From contig PTEX01000024.1 of the NCBI GenBank assembly GCA_003342815.1, positions 3,547,517-3,611,516 on the forward strand: a stretch of 64,000 bases of DNA, written 5' to 3'. This DNA is from Eudromia elegans (lineage: Eukaryota; Chordata; Aves; Tinamiformes; Tinamidae). Position 1 is the first letter of the stretch. Each line of letters starts with the position of its first letter. Under the pieces are notes generated by a model, which worked only from the letters and a program-made list of their open reading frames with translations, made no database searches and had not been told where the DNA came from. This document shows positions 25,144 to 37,379 of this stretch, in pieces. A program made the translations under genes and the position numbers.

Positions 25144-28100
25144 CTCTGGTTGTTTTTAACTTGATTTACGGTGGAGAGCTGGCGATAGCAGTGTAGAGAG
25201 GCGGCGGGATGAGTGACACAATGGGTTGGCTGCGGCATTAGGCCGCTCTTGGAGAAAATGTATTGTGTAATTCCATCCCGTGCCAGTTTTTCAGGGACAA
25301 GCTGTGTGTCAAAAGCCGAATCTATACTGGGCCTATATGTGCCTTTCAGAGTTGTTTTGAAACTGTGGAGTTAAGTGGACTTGAAAGTAGTTATGTTCTC
25401 AGCGATACGGTGTTCTGAATAAGCAATCTTATATAATGTAGTCGTAGCTAATTTCTGTTTTGAACAAACTATCCATACACCTATTAACATTTAATCTGTG
25501 AAAATTGCATTTGGATGTTAATGTTCTATCAAGATAAATGGGTGACGTTCACGCCTTGGTAAGTGCCTTATTGTTTCAATTTGGTTGTGAACAAACAAGA
25601 CAGCTGTGAATTCTTGTGCAGTGGAGAGGCTATCTTTGGAAACAGAAGAGCTGGAAAATTTTGCTCAAGATATTCAAAATCTTACAGAACATGGCATAAG
25701 CTGGAGGAGGCTCTGAAGTTTATCTCTTACCATCTTACCTTCTAGTTTTTTTCCATAAAAAGCAGATTTTCATTTCTGTAATATTTTACCATAGGGAATC
25801 AGTACAGTTTGCATGGATTTGCATTTAGGATTTCAGGGTAATTGGACTGTCATAAAGCATAAAGGTACCTGAAGTTTCTGTTTGATCAGTGTGTGAACAT
25901 CTGTATTTACCAAAATCCCTAAGAAATAATTGGGAAAAGAAACTGATATCATATTGCAGAAATTCTCAAAAGTACCTTTATTAAGTCCTCTTTTTAATTC
26001 CTTTTTTCCCCACAAAAAACAAAACACCATTTAAACCAAGACGTTTTTCCTTAATTCCCTTGATATGACTTTCGTGTTCTAAAGGCAAACTAAACGAAAG
26101 CTTGCACCTCAAATTTCAGGATATTCAATGATTCTTTAAAAGTGGAGCAACTAGAAATTATTAATGTGAGTTGTTGGTTAATTGAGAATATGTAATGATT
26201 ATACTCTTTGCTCCCGTGTGCCATTTTAGTCTACTGTGTAGAGTAACTGAGTGACCTATTTAGAAAAGTAGTAAGTTGCAGTATCCTGTCCGTTCTCTAT
26301 GGAAAACTTGCCTTTTTTTTTTTCTGCTCTGACATGTATATAGTTTCCTAGCATGTTTCTGTATCTAAGCTGTCAAAGATTTTTATGGATTTGAAAATAT
26401 GACCCCTGTTCCCTATATTAAATGTCACTGTCAGTTTATTCCGTGAAAAATGAAGTTTATTTCCTGTGACTGTCATGATACTTGTATAAGCAGTGCACCT
26501 TTCACTTTGTTTCCGTAAAGAAAAAGGTGATATATGATATATGGTCACACTTTTTTTTTCTAGCAGAGAGTTTAGCAAGGTAAAGTGGTAGTAATACATA
26601 CTTTAACTCAAAGAATTCACAAAGCTTTAAAATATTGCATTCGTGTATTATATCCTTTGTTTCGGGAAATGAGGCACAGGGAGAATACTGGCATGTTAAG
26701 CATTAGGTTTTACTCTGGATCAACGTAGCTGGAAATACTGCTTGGAAACAGATGTATGCAATGTATATCCATTCTTACCTATAGCAAAAAATCATTATAA
26801 AATAGTTATGAGTACTGACCTATGCAAATGTGTAGGAGTGAATATTTACAGATTTCTCAGGTTGTTTCTACTTGGAGGAAAGGATAACAGTGAGTGATGA
26901 ACAATTATTAACAGAAACACTCCTAGGATCTGACTCGTACATCATTCCAGTTGGGTCACAGGGCATTGAAAGGAAGTGAAGAAGCCATAAGCTATTCCCT
27001 TCTTCTAGAAAATTCTCCTTCTGGGAGAGAAAAATGCAGAAGGAACAAGATTATGTCCTCATTTATCTCTCATACAAGTCTGTGCTGATACTGTGAACTC
27101 TACATAGTTAATTCCTGCATGTTAGTAAGCCTGACTGTTGCCTACAGCCCATGAGGTCACAGGAAGCCAAATGCCTTTGTGTCTTTTCTTTTGAATTTTA
27201 CTGTATATCAGTGTTTTCCATGCTTTCCTCTACAATAACAATATTCGGTATTTTTAACCAGTTAGCATTGCACACTATGAGCATTGTGAACAGAAGAAAG
27301 TTGCTAGCAAATTAATTGGCATGCTGGGGCAATATGCACATAACATTACGACCAATATTAGATTGTCATAATGTGATGAATTTGCACTTTGAAAGCTGCG
27401 TTTCCTCAAATGAATTTTCCAACCTGCCTATGGCGCTTTGGTCCTTTATGCCACCTGTGACACCAGGTGTAAATCTTTTTTAACTGACAAACATTACTGC
27501 TTTTTATAACTCTTGCTTTCTTTTTCCCCAATACTTACACTAATGGGTGTATTCATATTGCAGGGCTTCCTCTCCTGGATTTTTTAAAATTATTTTTCTA
27601 ATGTATTTTAAGATTATCTGTGTTTGGGTATTTTTCCATTAGATATCTTCCTGGTTAATAAGTCCACTCATATAAAAACAGAAAACATAGTGTATGATAG
27701 AGTCACATTGTAATATCTATGACAACTATATTTGCAAAATAGCTTAGTGCTTCATCATCTTTAGCACTCAATTTTAGTAGTACAAATTTGTTTGGGTCCC
27801 AGCTGCTGTTTCAGAAGTATGCATATATGCTAAGAGGGATCCATTTCTCCACAGAGATGTCTCAGATCTAAAATGAGCAGTATCTAATTGGCTAAATGGC
27901 TAGTGTCTAGCAAAACGAGTGTATCCTTGTATTGCAGTGTCACTGCTATCAGTGGATAACTGTTGATTCTGTTTTAAAGGGCCTCAGGACACAAGTTTTG
28001 GTTCAGGTCATATAGCAGGACTGGGGCTCTGAAGGAATGTGCCTACTCTTCACTGAAGTTTGTCCTTAGGAGGTGGCTGAAATCATCAGTGAGAAGAAAA

Positions 28101-28879
28101 CCAGGCATTTAATGAGGCATTCAGCAGCCAAGAAGCTACTCCCACACCCAACATTAGCTTAGGTGTAAACATCCTAAATGAACGTTTGCAAGTTCTTATG
28201 AATGAAATTAGATTTGGTGTTTTAATTAAACAGTTTTCCAACCTTAGGAAGCCTACCCTCCTAACTTAAAGCACTGGCCCAGGTTATGGCATATAGTGAC
28301 TTGCTATATATTTTGGTTAACCTTATATGATGCCTCAATTTATTTTATTCTATCAAAGTTTCTCCATCAGTTTCTTGATCAGTTTTAACAAGTATAGAAG
28401 AAAACCTTTTGCAATTCTGGCTCTATTATGTGTTATTAACCATCCTCTAAGACATACCAGGCACTCTACAAAAGTCTAACATTAGCCATGGGCCCAAAGG
28501 GCCTCCATAGTAGTCTTGAAATAAGCAAGAATATGATTGGAAATTCACATTTTTTCCCTTCAATCACTGTATTTTCCCCTTATTTAAAATAAATATGATT
28601 TCGGTAAAGTTGATATACAAGATCATGAAAGATGTAGAGAAGATAGATTCAGTTTCTAAGCTCTCTGCTTTCAGAAGCAAAAGCACAGAGATGGAAAACT
28701 GGCCTCTCCAAAACCGGCACAGGGAGACTGTTTTTCCTTTGGGACAAGTGATTAATGTGCATCACTCATTGCCATATGGCATCCTGAATGGAACATTAAT
28801 AAGAATAAAGTAACACTCTACTTTGAAATGCTTAGTATTTAAAAATATGTCAGAGCCTTGAAAGGATTACAAATCTTCA
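25144..28879. other. Intergenic sequence, no gene seen
   Basis: AT-rich, stop-dense sequence with no frame above 85 codons and no recognisable repeat, RNA gene or CpG cluster. Small T-runs lie near 26310 and 26550. Confidence 0.6.
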
Positions 28880-29129
28880 TGCTTCCTTGCATAAACGGTC
28901 TTGTGGAGCTTGTGGTAAAAAGGATGCTTTTCACAAGGTAGATTTGTCTCCTAAATGTCGAAAGTTGGCTCTTTTTTTGTTATTATTCCTCTTTTTTTTT
29001 TTTCTTTCCCCTCTTCTTTTTCATTCTGATGTTTCACTATTCAATAGAGGATTTGGGATTAGGTGGATGAGTGCTTTGATCTGTGCTGGCCATTCCTCTG
29101 ACACTCCAGTGGAGGAACTCCAGGACTGA

Positions 29130-29620
29130 AACTTGTCGCCTTAAGCATTTCTGATCTGGCTGCTGTGGGAGAAGGAGCGTTGCTCCACGGCCTGACAGAG
29201 GCCTGTGATGGGTTGAGATTTTCCATCAAGCTTTGGGAACCAGGGAACACTTATTAACAAACTACAGCCTGCCGAGAAGGAGTAGATAGTAAAGAAAATC
29301 CCGAGGAGCTATTAACTATTGGAGTAACCTGTGCCACTTCAATTAAAAGGGCATCTGATAATCCACTAAAGTTTTCAGCTTTTCTTTGTTTCACATCATT
29401 AATAGTTGTAGCAGGAAATGCCATTGTTCAGAGTGAGACAGGACTAAGCACAAGTGTGTAGTTATCCCCCAAATGAGAGCATTTAACAGCTCCTGGAAAG
29501 AGGCATTACTGCTAAAAGGTCAGTGTGCCTTTGCAGACCAGATAATGTCATCACCTGGCCTGGCGGCTGTGATGGAAAATACTGTGTTTATTTAGTACAT
29601 ACTTCAAGACTTGCAGAATA
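29130..29620. promoter_or_regulatory. Candidate conserved non-coding block
   Basis: About 500 bp of complex, repeat-free sequence without a useful open frame. It contains a SOX-type core CCATTGTT at 29421-29428 and several TAAT/ATTA cores (about 29250, 29340 and 29400). It lies 0.1 kb upstream of the doubled E-box and 0.6 kb upstream of the CpG island, so the 29.1-30.5 kb stretch may be one regulatory unit. Inferred from motifs and texture only. Confidence 0.3.
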
Positions 29621-29708
29621 ACGTTTTTCTGAGGGATGAAATAATAGGCTGTTGTTTTGTTCCTAGAAATGCCATTACTGTATTTCAGTTAATTGGCAAA
29701 ATTCACCG

Positions 29709-29736
29709 ACATGTGCGTGCTCGCACGTGCACGTGC
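29709..29736. promoter_or_regulatory. Two abutting E-boxes in an alternating purine-pyrimidine tract
   Basis: CACGTG occurs at 29724-29729 and again at 29730-29735, directly head to tail. Together they lie in the 14-bp palindrome GCACGTGCACGTGC (29723-29736). The whole 29709-29736 stretch alternates purine and pyrimidine except for one phase break at 29720-29722, which is the composition favouring Z-DNA. CACGTG is the site of MYC/MAX, USF and CLOCK-type bHLH factors. Occupancy is unknown. Confidence 0.6.
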
Positions 29737-30059
29737 CCACACCGCTTCCTGTCTGCCCAGCACCTGTCCTTTCAGAAGATGGAGCTAATTTTTCTCTTCT
29801 CTTACTCAAAGCACCACCTCCATGTGTCCTTGAGGAGGACAGCCTCACCGCGAGTGCGGTGTCCAGAGTCTCCAGTCTTTGCAGGTCCTACGATACAGGA
29901 GTTAATGTTGCTTCCATTCTAGCTGTGACCATCTTGCTTTACGACATTTAAACTAAAGGTTATCTAAGACTGAAGTCTGTCTAATGCTTACTGGTGAGGT
30001 GTAACCCACCTCTTCAGTTTCAGTAAGGTGTGTTTAGTTTTTTAGAAACCGGAGGAGAA

Positions 30060-30500
30060 AGGGAAACGGCTTCTCCCGCCTCATGCGGCTGCCTGCAAGG
30101 CCGAGCCGCGTTCTTACATATGCATCAGTGGTGCTGTGTGTCGTGTGGGGAGGGTTGTTTGTTCTGAGGCTGGTTGAGGTTTTTAAATCCAGTCCTGGGA
30201 GCGATCTCCTGCCTGCTTAAGCCTGGATATGTTCCCGTCTGCCCGTCGGCAGGCAGGGCAGCGCGGTGCGTGCAGGCCGTGCGCCCCGGCTCCGCAGTGC
30301 AGCACGCCCAGGCCTGCCCGCTGCGGGCGCCGCGGCACCTTCCTGCGGAGCCTTCGGGAAGGCCTGGCCGGCCGCCGGGCGGGCTGGCTGTTTGGCTGGA
30401 CTTTAAGCAGCCTTTTGCAGCGCCGGGCTCTGGGTCTGATGTGCCGAGCTGCTCCTGCGCAAGGCTGGGGCTCTGCGTTGCAAGGTCGTTCGCCTGGCCC
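30060..30500. promoter_or_regulatory. Compact CpG island
   Basis: The core at about 30225-30500 is strongly GC-rich with over twenty CpGs, including GCGCGG, GCCGCCGGGCGGG and CTGCGGGCGCCGCGG strings. A shoulder starts at about 30060. Surrounding DNA is AT-rich and CpG-poor. Overlapping open frames on both strands here (133 codons minus; 114 and 104 codons plus) reflect lack of stops, not coding. It could be a TATA-less promoter of an unannotated non-coding RNA or an orphan island within an enhancer landscape. Confidence 0.6.
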
Positions 30501-32341
30501 CAGTTTTTACTCTTTTGAGCCTCCAACAGTCAAGTTATTTTAAAAGATTCATTTAGGAATTAAAATCTTTATACAAAGTACACCATTATTCAGAGAGAAC
30601 TCTATTTGTGTTTTTCTAACATCTGTGACTTGACACGTCATGCTTGCAGGGGCTGTTTGAGGGTAGTTTTGAGAAATCTTGACAGTTTTTGGAGGATGTG
30701 GCTGGGCAAGGTTGGTGATGCCTCGTGCCGCCTCTGCCGCCCTCCTCGCAGGGGAGTCTGTGGGCCAGTCTACACGCTCCTGGTGGGAGAAGTGTCGCAT
30801 CCCGTCCAAAAGAGATGTTGGCAATGAGTTAGCACGCACATGGTATGGGCATGATGTGAGGGGGATCCAATTGACAGAACTGGATCCTCTCCTTTTGCCC
30901 AGTTGCATTTTTAAAAAAAAAAAAAAAAAATCCAATGCAGCTTGTCTGACCCTGCTCGCTTGGTGCTTCTCTCCTTGTACCTGTAATTCAGCACAGTCCC
31001 TCCTCTGATCCTCAGTAGGACTGAATGTAACTGTCAGGCAAACCCAGTGAAAGAGTTTGGACTCCTTGTAGGACGAAAAGCTGAAAAACTTTTTAATTTT
31101 ACAGTAGATGTTCTTCAAACGGTTAAGGGCTCAGATTCAATAGAAATACTAATGCTTTTGAGTTTTGTTGTCCTCTCTACTGTATAAAATTATGTATTAA
31201 CTTAAGTGCTACGTTAAAAGATGGTCCTGACTGCATGTTTAACAGTGGGGCTTTATTCACATGTGAAGTTGTGTATAAACACATAATTAAAGAAAAGGGG
31301 GTGAAAAAAAGCCTTTGACTGTGCTTATGACACATGATTGTAATGCACAGCATTCCGCTTTTATTTGCTGGTATCTGAGTGGGTAACAAGTGTTGACTAC
31401 TCCTGTCTTGCCTAGCAGTTATCCCAAACTCTTCTCTGTGCGTGGCTGAGAAGAGGCAGGAGTGGGAAGGCAGATGAGAATTGCGCTTTGTCTCTGAAGT
31501 ACTGTCACATCGGAGTTCTATTCCGCGCTATTACTGTTAGCAGATCACACTTTGATTGTGTTAAATGTATCTGAGCTTCAGAAGACTTGCAGTGGGAAGT
31601 GTTTGGAAACAATACATAATTCTGGAAGAAATAGGCTTATAACTTCATAGGTTTGTGAACAATTGAAAGTATTTTAAAGAAGTGCTGTTGTTCCTTCTTT
31701 CAGATAGACAAGCCTGGAACTCTTCAGAAGCAGTTAGCCATTAAGGGCTCTAACTTAATAGATTTCAGTAGGATTGAGTAGCATGAGGTTCAAACATGCA
31801 GGCTTTGTATGATGATTCTGGCTTCAGTGAAGAATTCAATCTCTTATTTTCTATTAAAAAAAAAATTCTGTACATCCTTAAAGCAAATAGCTAGCAGTTA
31901 AAAATCTTTAATTTCAGTTTCTGGCAAGGACTCAATGCATAACCTTGAGAGAAGTTAATTAACTTTTGGTTTATTCACATCCAAGTTACTCGGATGTCTG
32001 GTGCTTATGGTGGGGATAGCTGCCTATTGCTTCATGGGACCTTGTGAAAGCCTATTAAAATGCTAGTTCTACACCTTTAGCTTGTAATTCAGATTGAATA
32101 TCATCCCATGCTTGTAGAGCCTCCAGGAAGGTACAACTATTATACAGCAAAGACTGAGATGCTTTATACTGTACACTGCATTATTGTTATTACCATTATT
32201 TATTTTACAAATGGATGAAGTGCAAATATTGTGTTCTTTATTGAGTGTAACTGCATCAGTTGGGTGTTGTCCTTGATCTCTTCTACAATTGTTTCTTCTA
32301 CAATTGAGGCACACTGATGTTGTGGGTGAGTCCTTATTTTT
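30501..32341. other. Non-coding sequence beside the CpG island
   Basis: A 189-codon minus-strand frame (30549-31118) is open, but it reads through an A18 tract at 30913-30930 as a phenylalanine run and shows no domain, so I do not call it a gene. A minor tandem duplication (CTTCTACAATTG twice, 15-bp period) lies at 32279-32305. No interspersed repeat is recognised. Confidence 0.5.
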
Positions 32342-32373
32342 TATATATATACACATATATATGTATATATATT
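32342..32373. repeat. TA/CA-rich microsatellite
   Basis: An alternating TA tract with a short CACA interruption and a TGTATATATAT continuation. Confidence 0.85.
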
Positions 32374-32630
32374 CTCATTTCCATGAGTATAATAGCTGAA
32401 CATGAATACTTATTTGCAATGTACATATAATGCAGTTTCTCACGGACACTGCTCCTCCCCTGGTTCGTACAGTCCCTGAGCTGCAGATTACAGGGAGCAG
32501 GACCAGCGTAACCGTCTGCTCGGGCATTGCCGGAGTCCGCCTGCTGCATCAAGGGTCTTATGGGTGACTCAGGGTACAACGTCCTCATTTAAGTCAGCTT
32601 AGGGGACTGTGAGTGAGAGGTAACCTTGAG

Positions 32631-32890
32631 GTATATGTGTACATATATATAGTGGAAGTAATGTTTGCTCATATATTCTATATATGAGTACATATACATA
32701 TGTATATATGAAAATATTTACCTTTTGAAAAAGAGAGGTTTAAGAAACCCATGTATGTTATGGATTATGTATGTATATGGATTTCTTAAACCATACACGT
32801 GGGTTTCTTAAATATTTATACATGTTTAAAATTGTGAAGGTATGTATTCATATATACATGTGTATCTGTACATAAAGATGAAACCTTGCT
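32631..32890. repeat. TA-rich microsatellite cluster with complex inverted repeat
   Basis: Blocks of TATG, TACA and TATA repeat units cover most of this 260-bp stretch. Inside it, GGTTTAAGAAACCCATGTAT (from 32738) is answered by two inverted copies: GATTTCTTAAACC at 32780-32792 and CATACACGTGGGTTTCTTAA at 32792-32811. A cruciform can therefore form in two alternative ways. This looks like a slippage-prone, AT-rich fragile patch and not a mobile element, since I see no terminal target duplication. Confidence 0.7.
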
Positions 32891-35639
32891 TGGATGCATA
32901 TGATTACATCCCTTGCTTTGTAACTGTGCAATAGCGATGCACTGGAATGTTTTTACTCATCTAGTTAATCACTCTTTTGATATACACAGGGGTACAGGAA
33001 GGATCCAATCTTCATACGTCATTTCCAACACAAGTTCTGTATAATAATAACAGGGATGTTAATCTAAAGAGAAAAGAATCTTCTGAAGTTGAAAAATTGA
33101 TGGGAAGTCATTTGGGGGCCGTATGTTCAAATTTATTTTTGTAGCCTTTTTCCTTATCTGGTTGATTTGTGATTGTTAGGGCTCCTCAAGTTACATTTAT
33201 GAGTTCTTTTGGGCATAGTAATTTATTGCTATTTTATTAAGCTAATATGACATTAGGTCTGCAAAGGCTGCCATGAGAAAGGGAGGCAAATATATCTCTA
33301 ATTATTTTGTACTGTAATTTTAATACAACAGATTGTGCTCATAAATGATAAATAAATGTGACAATTTGCAAAAGTCCTAAAAGACCTTGAACTGGTAGTA
33401 TGAACTCTACAGAAATACACTGTCTAGACTGTACTAAAGCGGCACAAATCTTCTACATATTTTTTCCTTCTGTGGTCATCACATCTACCTAAGAAGAAGG
33501 AAAATAAGACTTATTGAAAGTATTATACTGATGTACTGTAAGTGTTTAAAGGTGACTGCAGTGTAGCTCAGGCAGCCAAACTAGTTTTTCATTAGTAGGT
33601 TTAAGTGCAGTAGCAATCTGACCATAGTAATATGTGTCATTAATTAATTTAGATTGAGGTGTACATGGTGTAGACAGAGCCACAGGATTAGATACAACAT
33701 TAGCTCAGAAAAGTACCATTTGTTCGTATACACCAGCACGATGGTGAATTCGGCGTGCTAATCTTTTCTGTGGACGCGTTAGATGGAAAGCGATGCACCT
33801 TATATGGAGTATTTTATATCAACCTATTTTTATTCACTTTCTTGGCAACCTCCTGAGGAAATACGACATATCAAAATTAAAACAGCAGCAAAAAAGTCGG
33901 TTACTGAGGTGAAGTTGAGAAAAGCAAAAGTGACAGCAGTTAGACGAAGAAGCGCTGGCTCTTGAAGTTAAGCTGCTCTGTCACATACCATCAATTGGAC
34001 TATTATCTGGCGCAGGAGGACTGTAATAAATTGTCAGATTTTCTTCTTAGCAGGAATGATGGGATGGAAATTGTGCTGCGTATTTTTGGATAGGAATGGG
34101 GGGGTAAAATCCTGCATGTAGCTGATTTCCTCACATGCAAGACCTGCCATGATGCACAAACCCAATTTCCAAGATGTAGCTCTTAGAAGTCATCTCAGCT
34201 TTTATCATAAAAGTTTCTTCCTTTTTCTTTTTTTTCTTTTAATTCTATCTCTTTTTAGGGAAGTAAGGTCAAGGAGAAGGAGAAAAAAGTCATTGACAAA
34301 AGATATTTTCATATATAAGATCACAAAAATATATAGTCAGAGAATGATTTCTTTGTTTCTTCTCCTTGTCTTCAGGGTTTTTTAATATTGCTGTCTATGG
34401 TTCTGTGGTATTTTCATTTAAAGCAAATTGTTACAGGCCTGTAGTATCAGAATACTTTGTTCTCTAGTAGTTGGATTTGATGTTACAAATGTGAATCAAG
34501 ATATTGAGAAGATGTTTCTGTGCATGGAAGTACCATTTGGAGTTCTGATAATCTCATTTAAACTGTGATGTTTTTGGAAAGTGATCAATAGTATGTGGCC
34601 AAATATGATCTGTAGATAAAAATTCTTTCAAATAGTTTTCTGGAGTGTATCTTTTTAGGAGAATTATTTTGTATAAATAAATGCAAACTACTATGAGATT
34701 AAGCTAACATTTGTTTAGGGAGGCTCTTAAGGCTAAGGCTCTTCAGCCTTAGCTGAACTATAAAGTAACAGCTATTGTCAATACATTTCAATTATTTTGT
34801 ATGACCAGCATCCTTAAACCATGACTAACATTTCAAGGATCTTGTATGGTGTTAAATTTTGCTGAAATATTTATATGATGATAAACAAGAAACTCTAAAT
34901 TAAGAGTTTGAGTTTTAGAAAACTTAGGAAACTAAATTTAGAGGTCCTAAGGTCAATGCTTGCCTGCTTTATTCCTCTCTCTCACTATGCAACAAAGCTG
35001 GTCATTCACTATTTCCAGTAATTTTCAGTCAACTGCCAAGCAGCAGTTGAGTTAGATGAAAACTTATTTCTGAGTCCTTTCAGTGAGCTTGGGGATGTCA
35101 GAACAACAGAGCTGGATGTGCAACACCCAAAAGAATGTAAAAAAGTTTCTGCCATCTTCTGCATTCCTTTAATGGGTCTTTGAGAGCCGTTTAAGGTCGA
35201 AGGTGCAAGATAGGTGCCAAAGCAAAATCTCGTTCCTCAGTGTACTGTATGGAATATTGTGTGTATAGTGATTCTAATAGCAGATATGCATATAAAATGT
35301 TTGTATGGTATTCAGATATCCTTCTCTTAGGGGAAAAAGAAGTAGTCCTTACATTATCAGAATATGCATCTTTTATAACAGTTCATTCAAAGGTCAGTTG
35401 AGCTGGTAGTTGAGTCTGTTGAAATGAGTTTCTTTCAACCAGAAAATGGAAATTAAGTGTAAGGAAGCCAATAAAAAAAATCCCAAACTAAAGCAAGGAA
35501 ATGTAGAATAACTAGTAAGAGAACTAAAAGCAAATAGAGAGCACTTTGAGTACCGGATCAGTCCGTGATACTGAGACTGGGAAAGAAGCAGGAAGATTGT
35601 CAGAATGCTAAGAAACAGCACAGCTGAGAATCATGAGAT
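32891..35639. other. Intergenic sequence, no gene seen
   Basis: AT-rich and stop-dense. The only open frames are short (60-78 codons) and unrecognised. A 9-bp perfect hairpin lies at 34732-34753. The stretch at 35400-35639 just upstream of the CR1 fossil may be part of the same element, but I could not match it confidently. Confidence 0.5.
34732..34753. repeat. Perfect 9-bp stem-loop
   Basis: GCTAAGGCT (34732-34740) and AGCCTTAGC (34745-34753) pair around a CTTC tetraloop. Too small to call an RNA gene. Confidence 0.7.
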
Positions 35640-36720
35640 TGTGAAGAACCTAGATAATTTCTTTGCGTTTTTTTTATATAACATTAAAAACGAAACTAAG
35701 GCAACAGTGGAGGTGCCAGAGCATGTTGATAAAGTGTAAAAAGAATCATCAGAAGTAGACTCTATTCATCCAGGAGTTGTGAAGGAACATACTAACGTAA
35801 GCAAGCTGTTATCCAAAGTGTAGAGTTTGCATTTAAATAAACAGCAGCATCTGCTATATATATATGTATATATTTTTTTTAAATGTTAGAAGTGATCTTG
35901 GGATCATTTCAGAAAGATGAAGTTGTTGAGAAAATATTTCAGAAATGTAAAGCATCCAATCAAAGTGAATTCTAAAAAATCATCTTAGAAAATCATGCCA
36001 CTATAGCTTCTATAAGAAAACTTATGTTTCCCTGTTTCTTTAGGATATCCTCAGCATGTTGGTTGAATAATAGAGAACTAAAATCTGTTTGAGTAATTTC
36101 TTGGAATATTAAAAGATTAAAGTCTATAATAAGAGAATAAAAAAGAAGTTGTCATGAATTGTCAGCTAAATTATTACTTTGGGTTAGAAAGGGAATAAGA
36201 CATCAGAAATAGAGTAGAAATAAGTAAACAATTTACATGACAGCAAAACATTCAATAGAGTTGCCTCAAAGTTCTACCTGGTTCCATTTACAAAAAAGAC
36301 TTAAAGGATTGCAAATTGACAGATTGCACAAGAGGAAATATATTAATGAATGTTGTATGGGGTCAAGGGTATTCAAAAATTTGATCTTAAGTGAAAAATG
36401 TTAGATTCGTCAGTTTGTGATGAATGCTATACTCATTGCTTATAGATGTATGTTTGGAAGAATAATTGAAAATCTCATGCACTTTGGGTGTTAAATGAGC
36501 TGTGACAGGGAAGGATGGCAATAATAGTTTTTGTAGGTCACTGAAGGCCTTGGTGAGTGTAAAGAAGTAGTCAAAATGAAAGCCAAATATTAATGTTCTT
36601 GATTAATATATAGAAAATACACAAAGAAATCGCATTGTCTCCAATCTATAAAACTATTTGAGAACTCACCTCTTTTAGAGTGGAGGCATTGATACCTGTT
36701 CTAAAAAAATAGAGACTTTT
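35640..36720 (+). mobile_element. Old CR1-clade LINE fragment, reverse-transcriptase ORF2 fossil
   Basis: CR1 is a non-LTR retrotransposon whose ORF2 encodes endonuclease and reverse transcriptase; it is the main interspersed repeat of birds and reptiles. From 35641 one plus-strand frame reads VKNLDNFFAF, then TKATVEVPEHVDKV, a stop at 35737-35739, and after it in the same frame KESSEVDSIHPGVVKEH. These resemble the CR1 stretch before the reverse-transcriptase core, where DGIHPRVLKEL-type sequence is typical. Further diverged nucleotide similarity to CR1 as I remember it can be followed at about 35930-36020, 36200-36280 and 36470-36690. A TA/T simple repeat at 35855-35880 interrupts it. Many stops and indels show it is long dead. 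The ends are approximate: the 5' side may reach about 35400, and the 3' untranslated tail was not found. Confidence 0.8.
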
Positions 36721-37379
36721 TTAAAAAGAATTCTTATGGCTAGAATTAATCTTTAGAAGATAATAACAAGTGATGTTTTATTCCTGATGAATAGTTGCTA
36801 ATTTCTTTCTTTTTTTCTGAATCTAGAGCTTTGAGTATTAATTAGGGTCAGCAGATTTTATTTTGGTATATTTGTTTTATAGTCCTGTGCCTGATGTCAG
36901 GCACTAAATGGATAATATTCATTGCATGCTTGATTTCAGTATGTCAGCATGGCCAACCTGCTAAGGCCACACAGCTTTGATCTCTCCACAGTTCACAGAG
37001 AGGGAGCATTTCTTGACCTGTAATTGCGCTTTCAATGTTCTTGTTGTTGTTCAATGTTCTTGAAACAAGATTTTACATGAGAATTCCCTCTGCTGTATGT
37101 GCACATTGCAGCTCATGACACCATTTTGTAAAGGCTGCTTTCTTTTTGCTATATCTATTGAATAGTAGCCCTGCATTTCTCCCGAGCATCAGCACATTCA
37201 TGCAAATCTCAGTTCTCCTGCCACACTCTTGGGCGCAGGGGAGGGCACCAGCAACGCACTCGCTGAATCACACTAAAACTCTGCTGTCTGCTTCATAGGA
37301 ATACCAGGTAGCCAGATCTGCCCAAAATGCAGCACCCGTGGATGTGTTCAAACCTTTGAACTGCAATAGAGCCGGCCAA
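36721..37379. other. Intergenic sequence, possible extension of the CR1 fossil
   Basis: The first 100-150 bases may continue the CR1 copy, but similarity fades. A short direct repeat (TTCAATGTTCTTG at 37031-37043 and 37050-37062) is present. A mildly GC-richer stretch lies at about 37180-37290. No gene is seen. Confidence 0.45.

Noticed and set aside
24753..25196. 147-codon plus-strand open frame
   Set aside because: It reads through T-runs and a homopurine tract, giving Phe and Lys/Arg runs, and has no recognisable domain.
11733..26962. Shared 15-mer CCAGTTGGGTCACAG at about 11.73 and 26.95 kb
   Set aside because: One or two exact 15-base matches are expected by chance in 64 kb, and similarity does not extend.
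30125..30526. 133-codon minus-strand frame with overlapping plus frames
   Set aside because: It lies in the CpG island, where stops are rare. Several frames are open at once and none has a domain.
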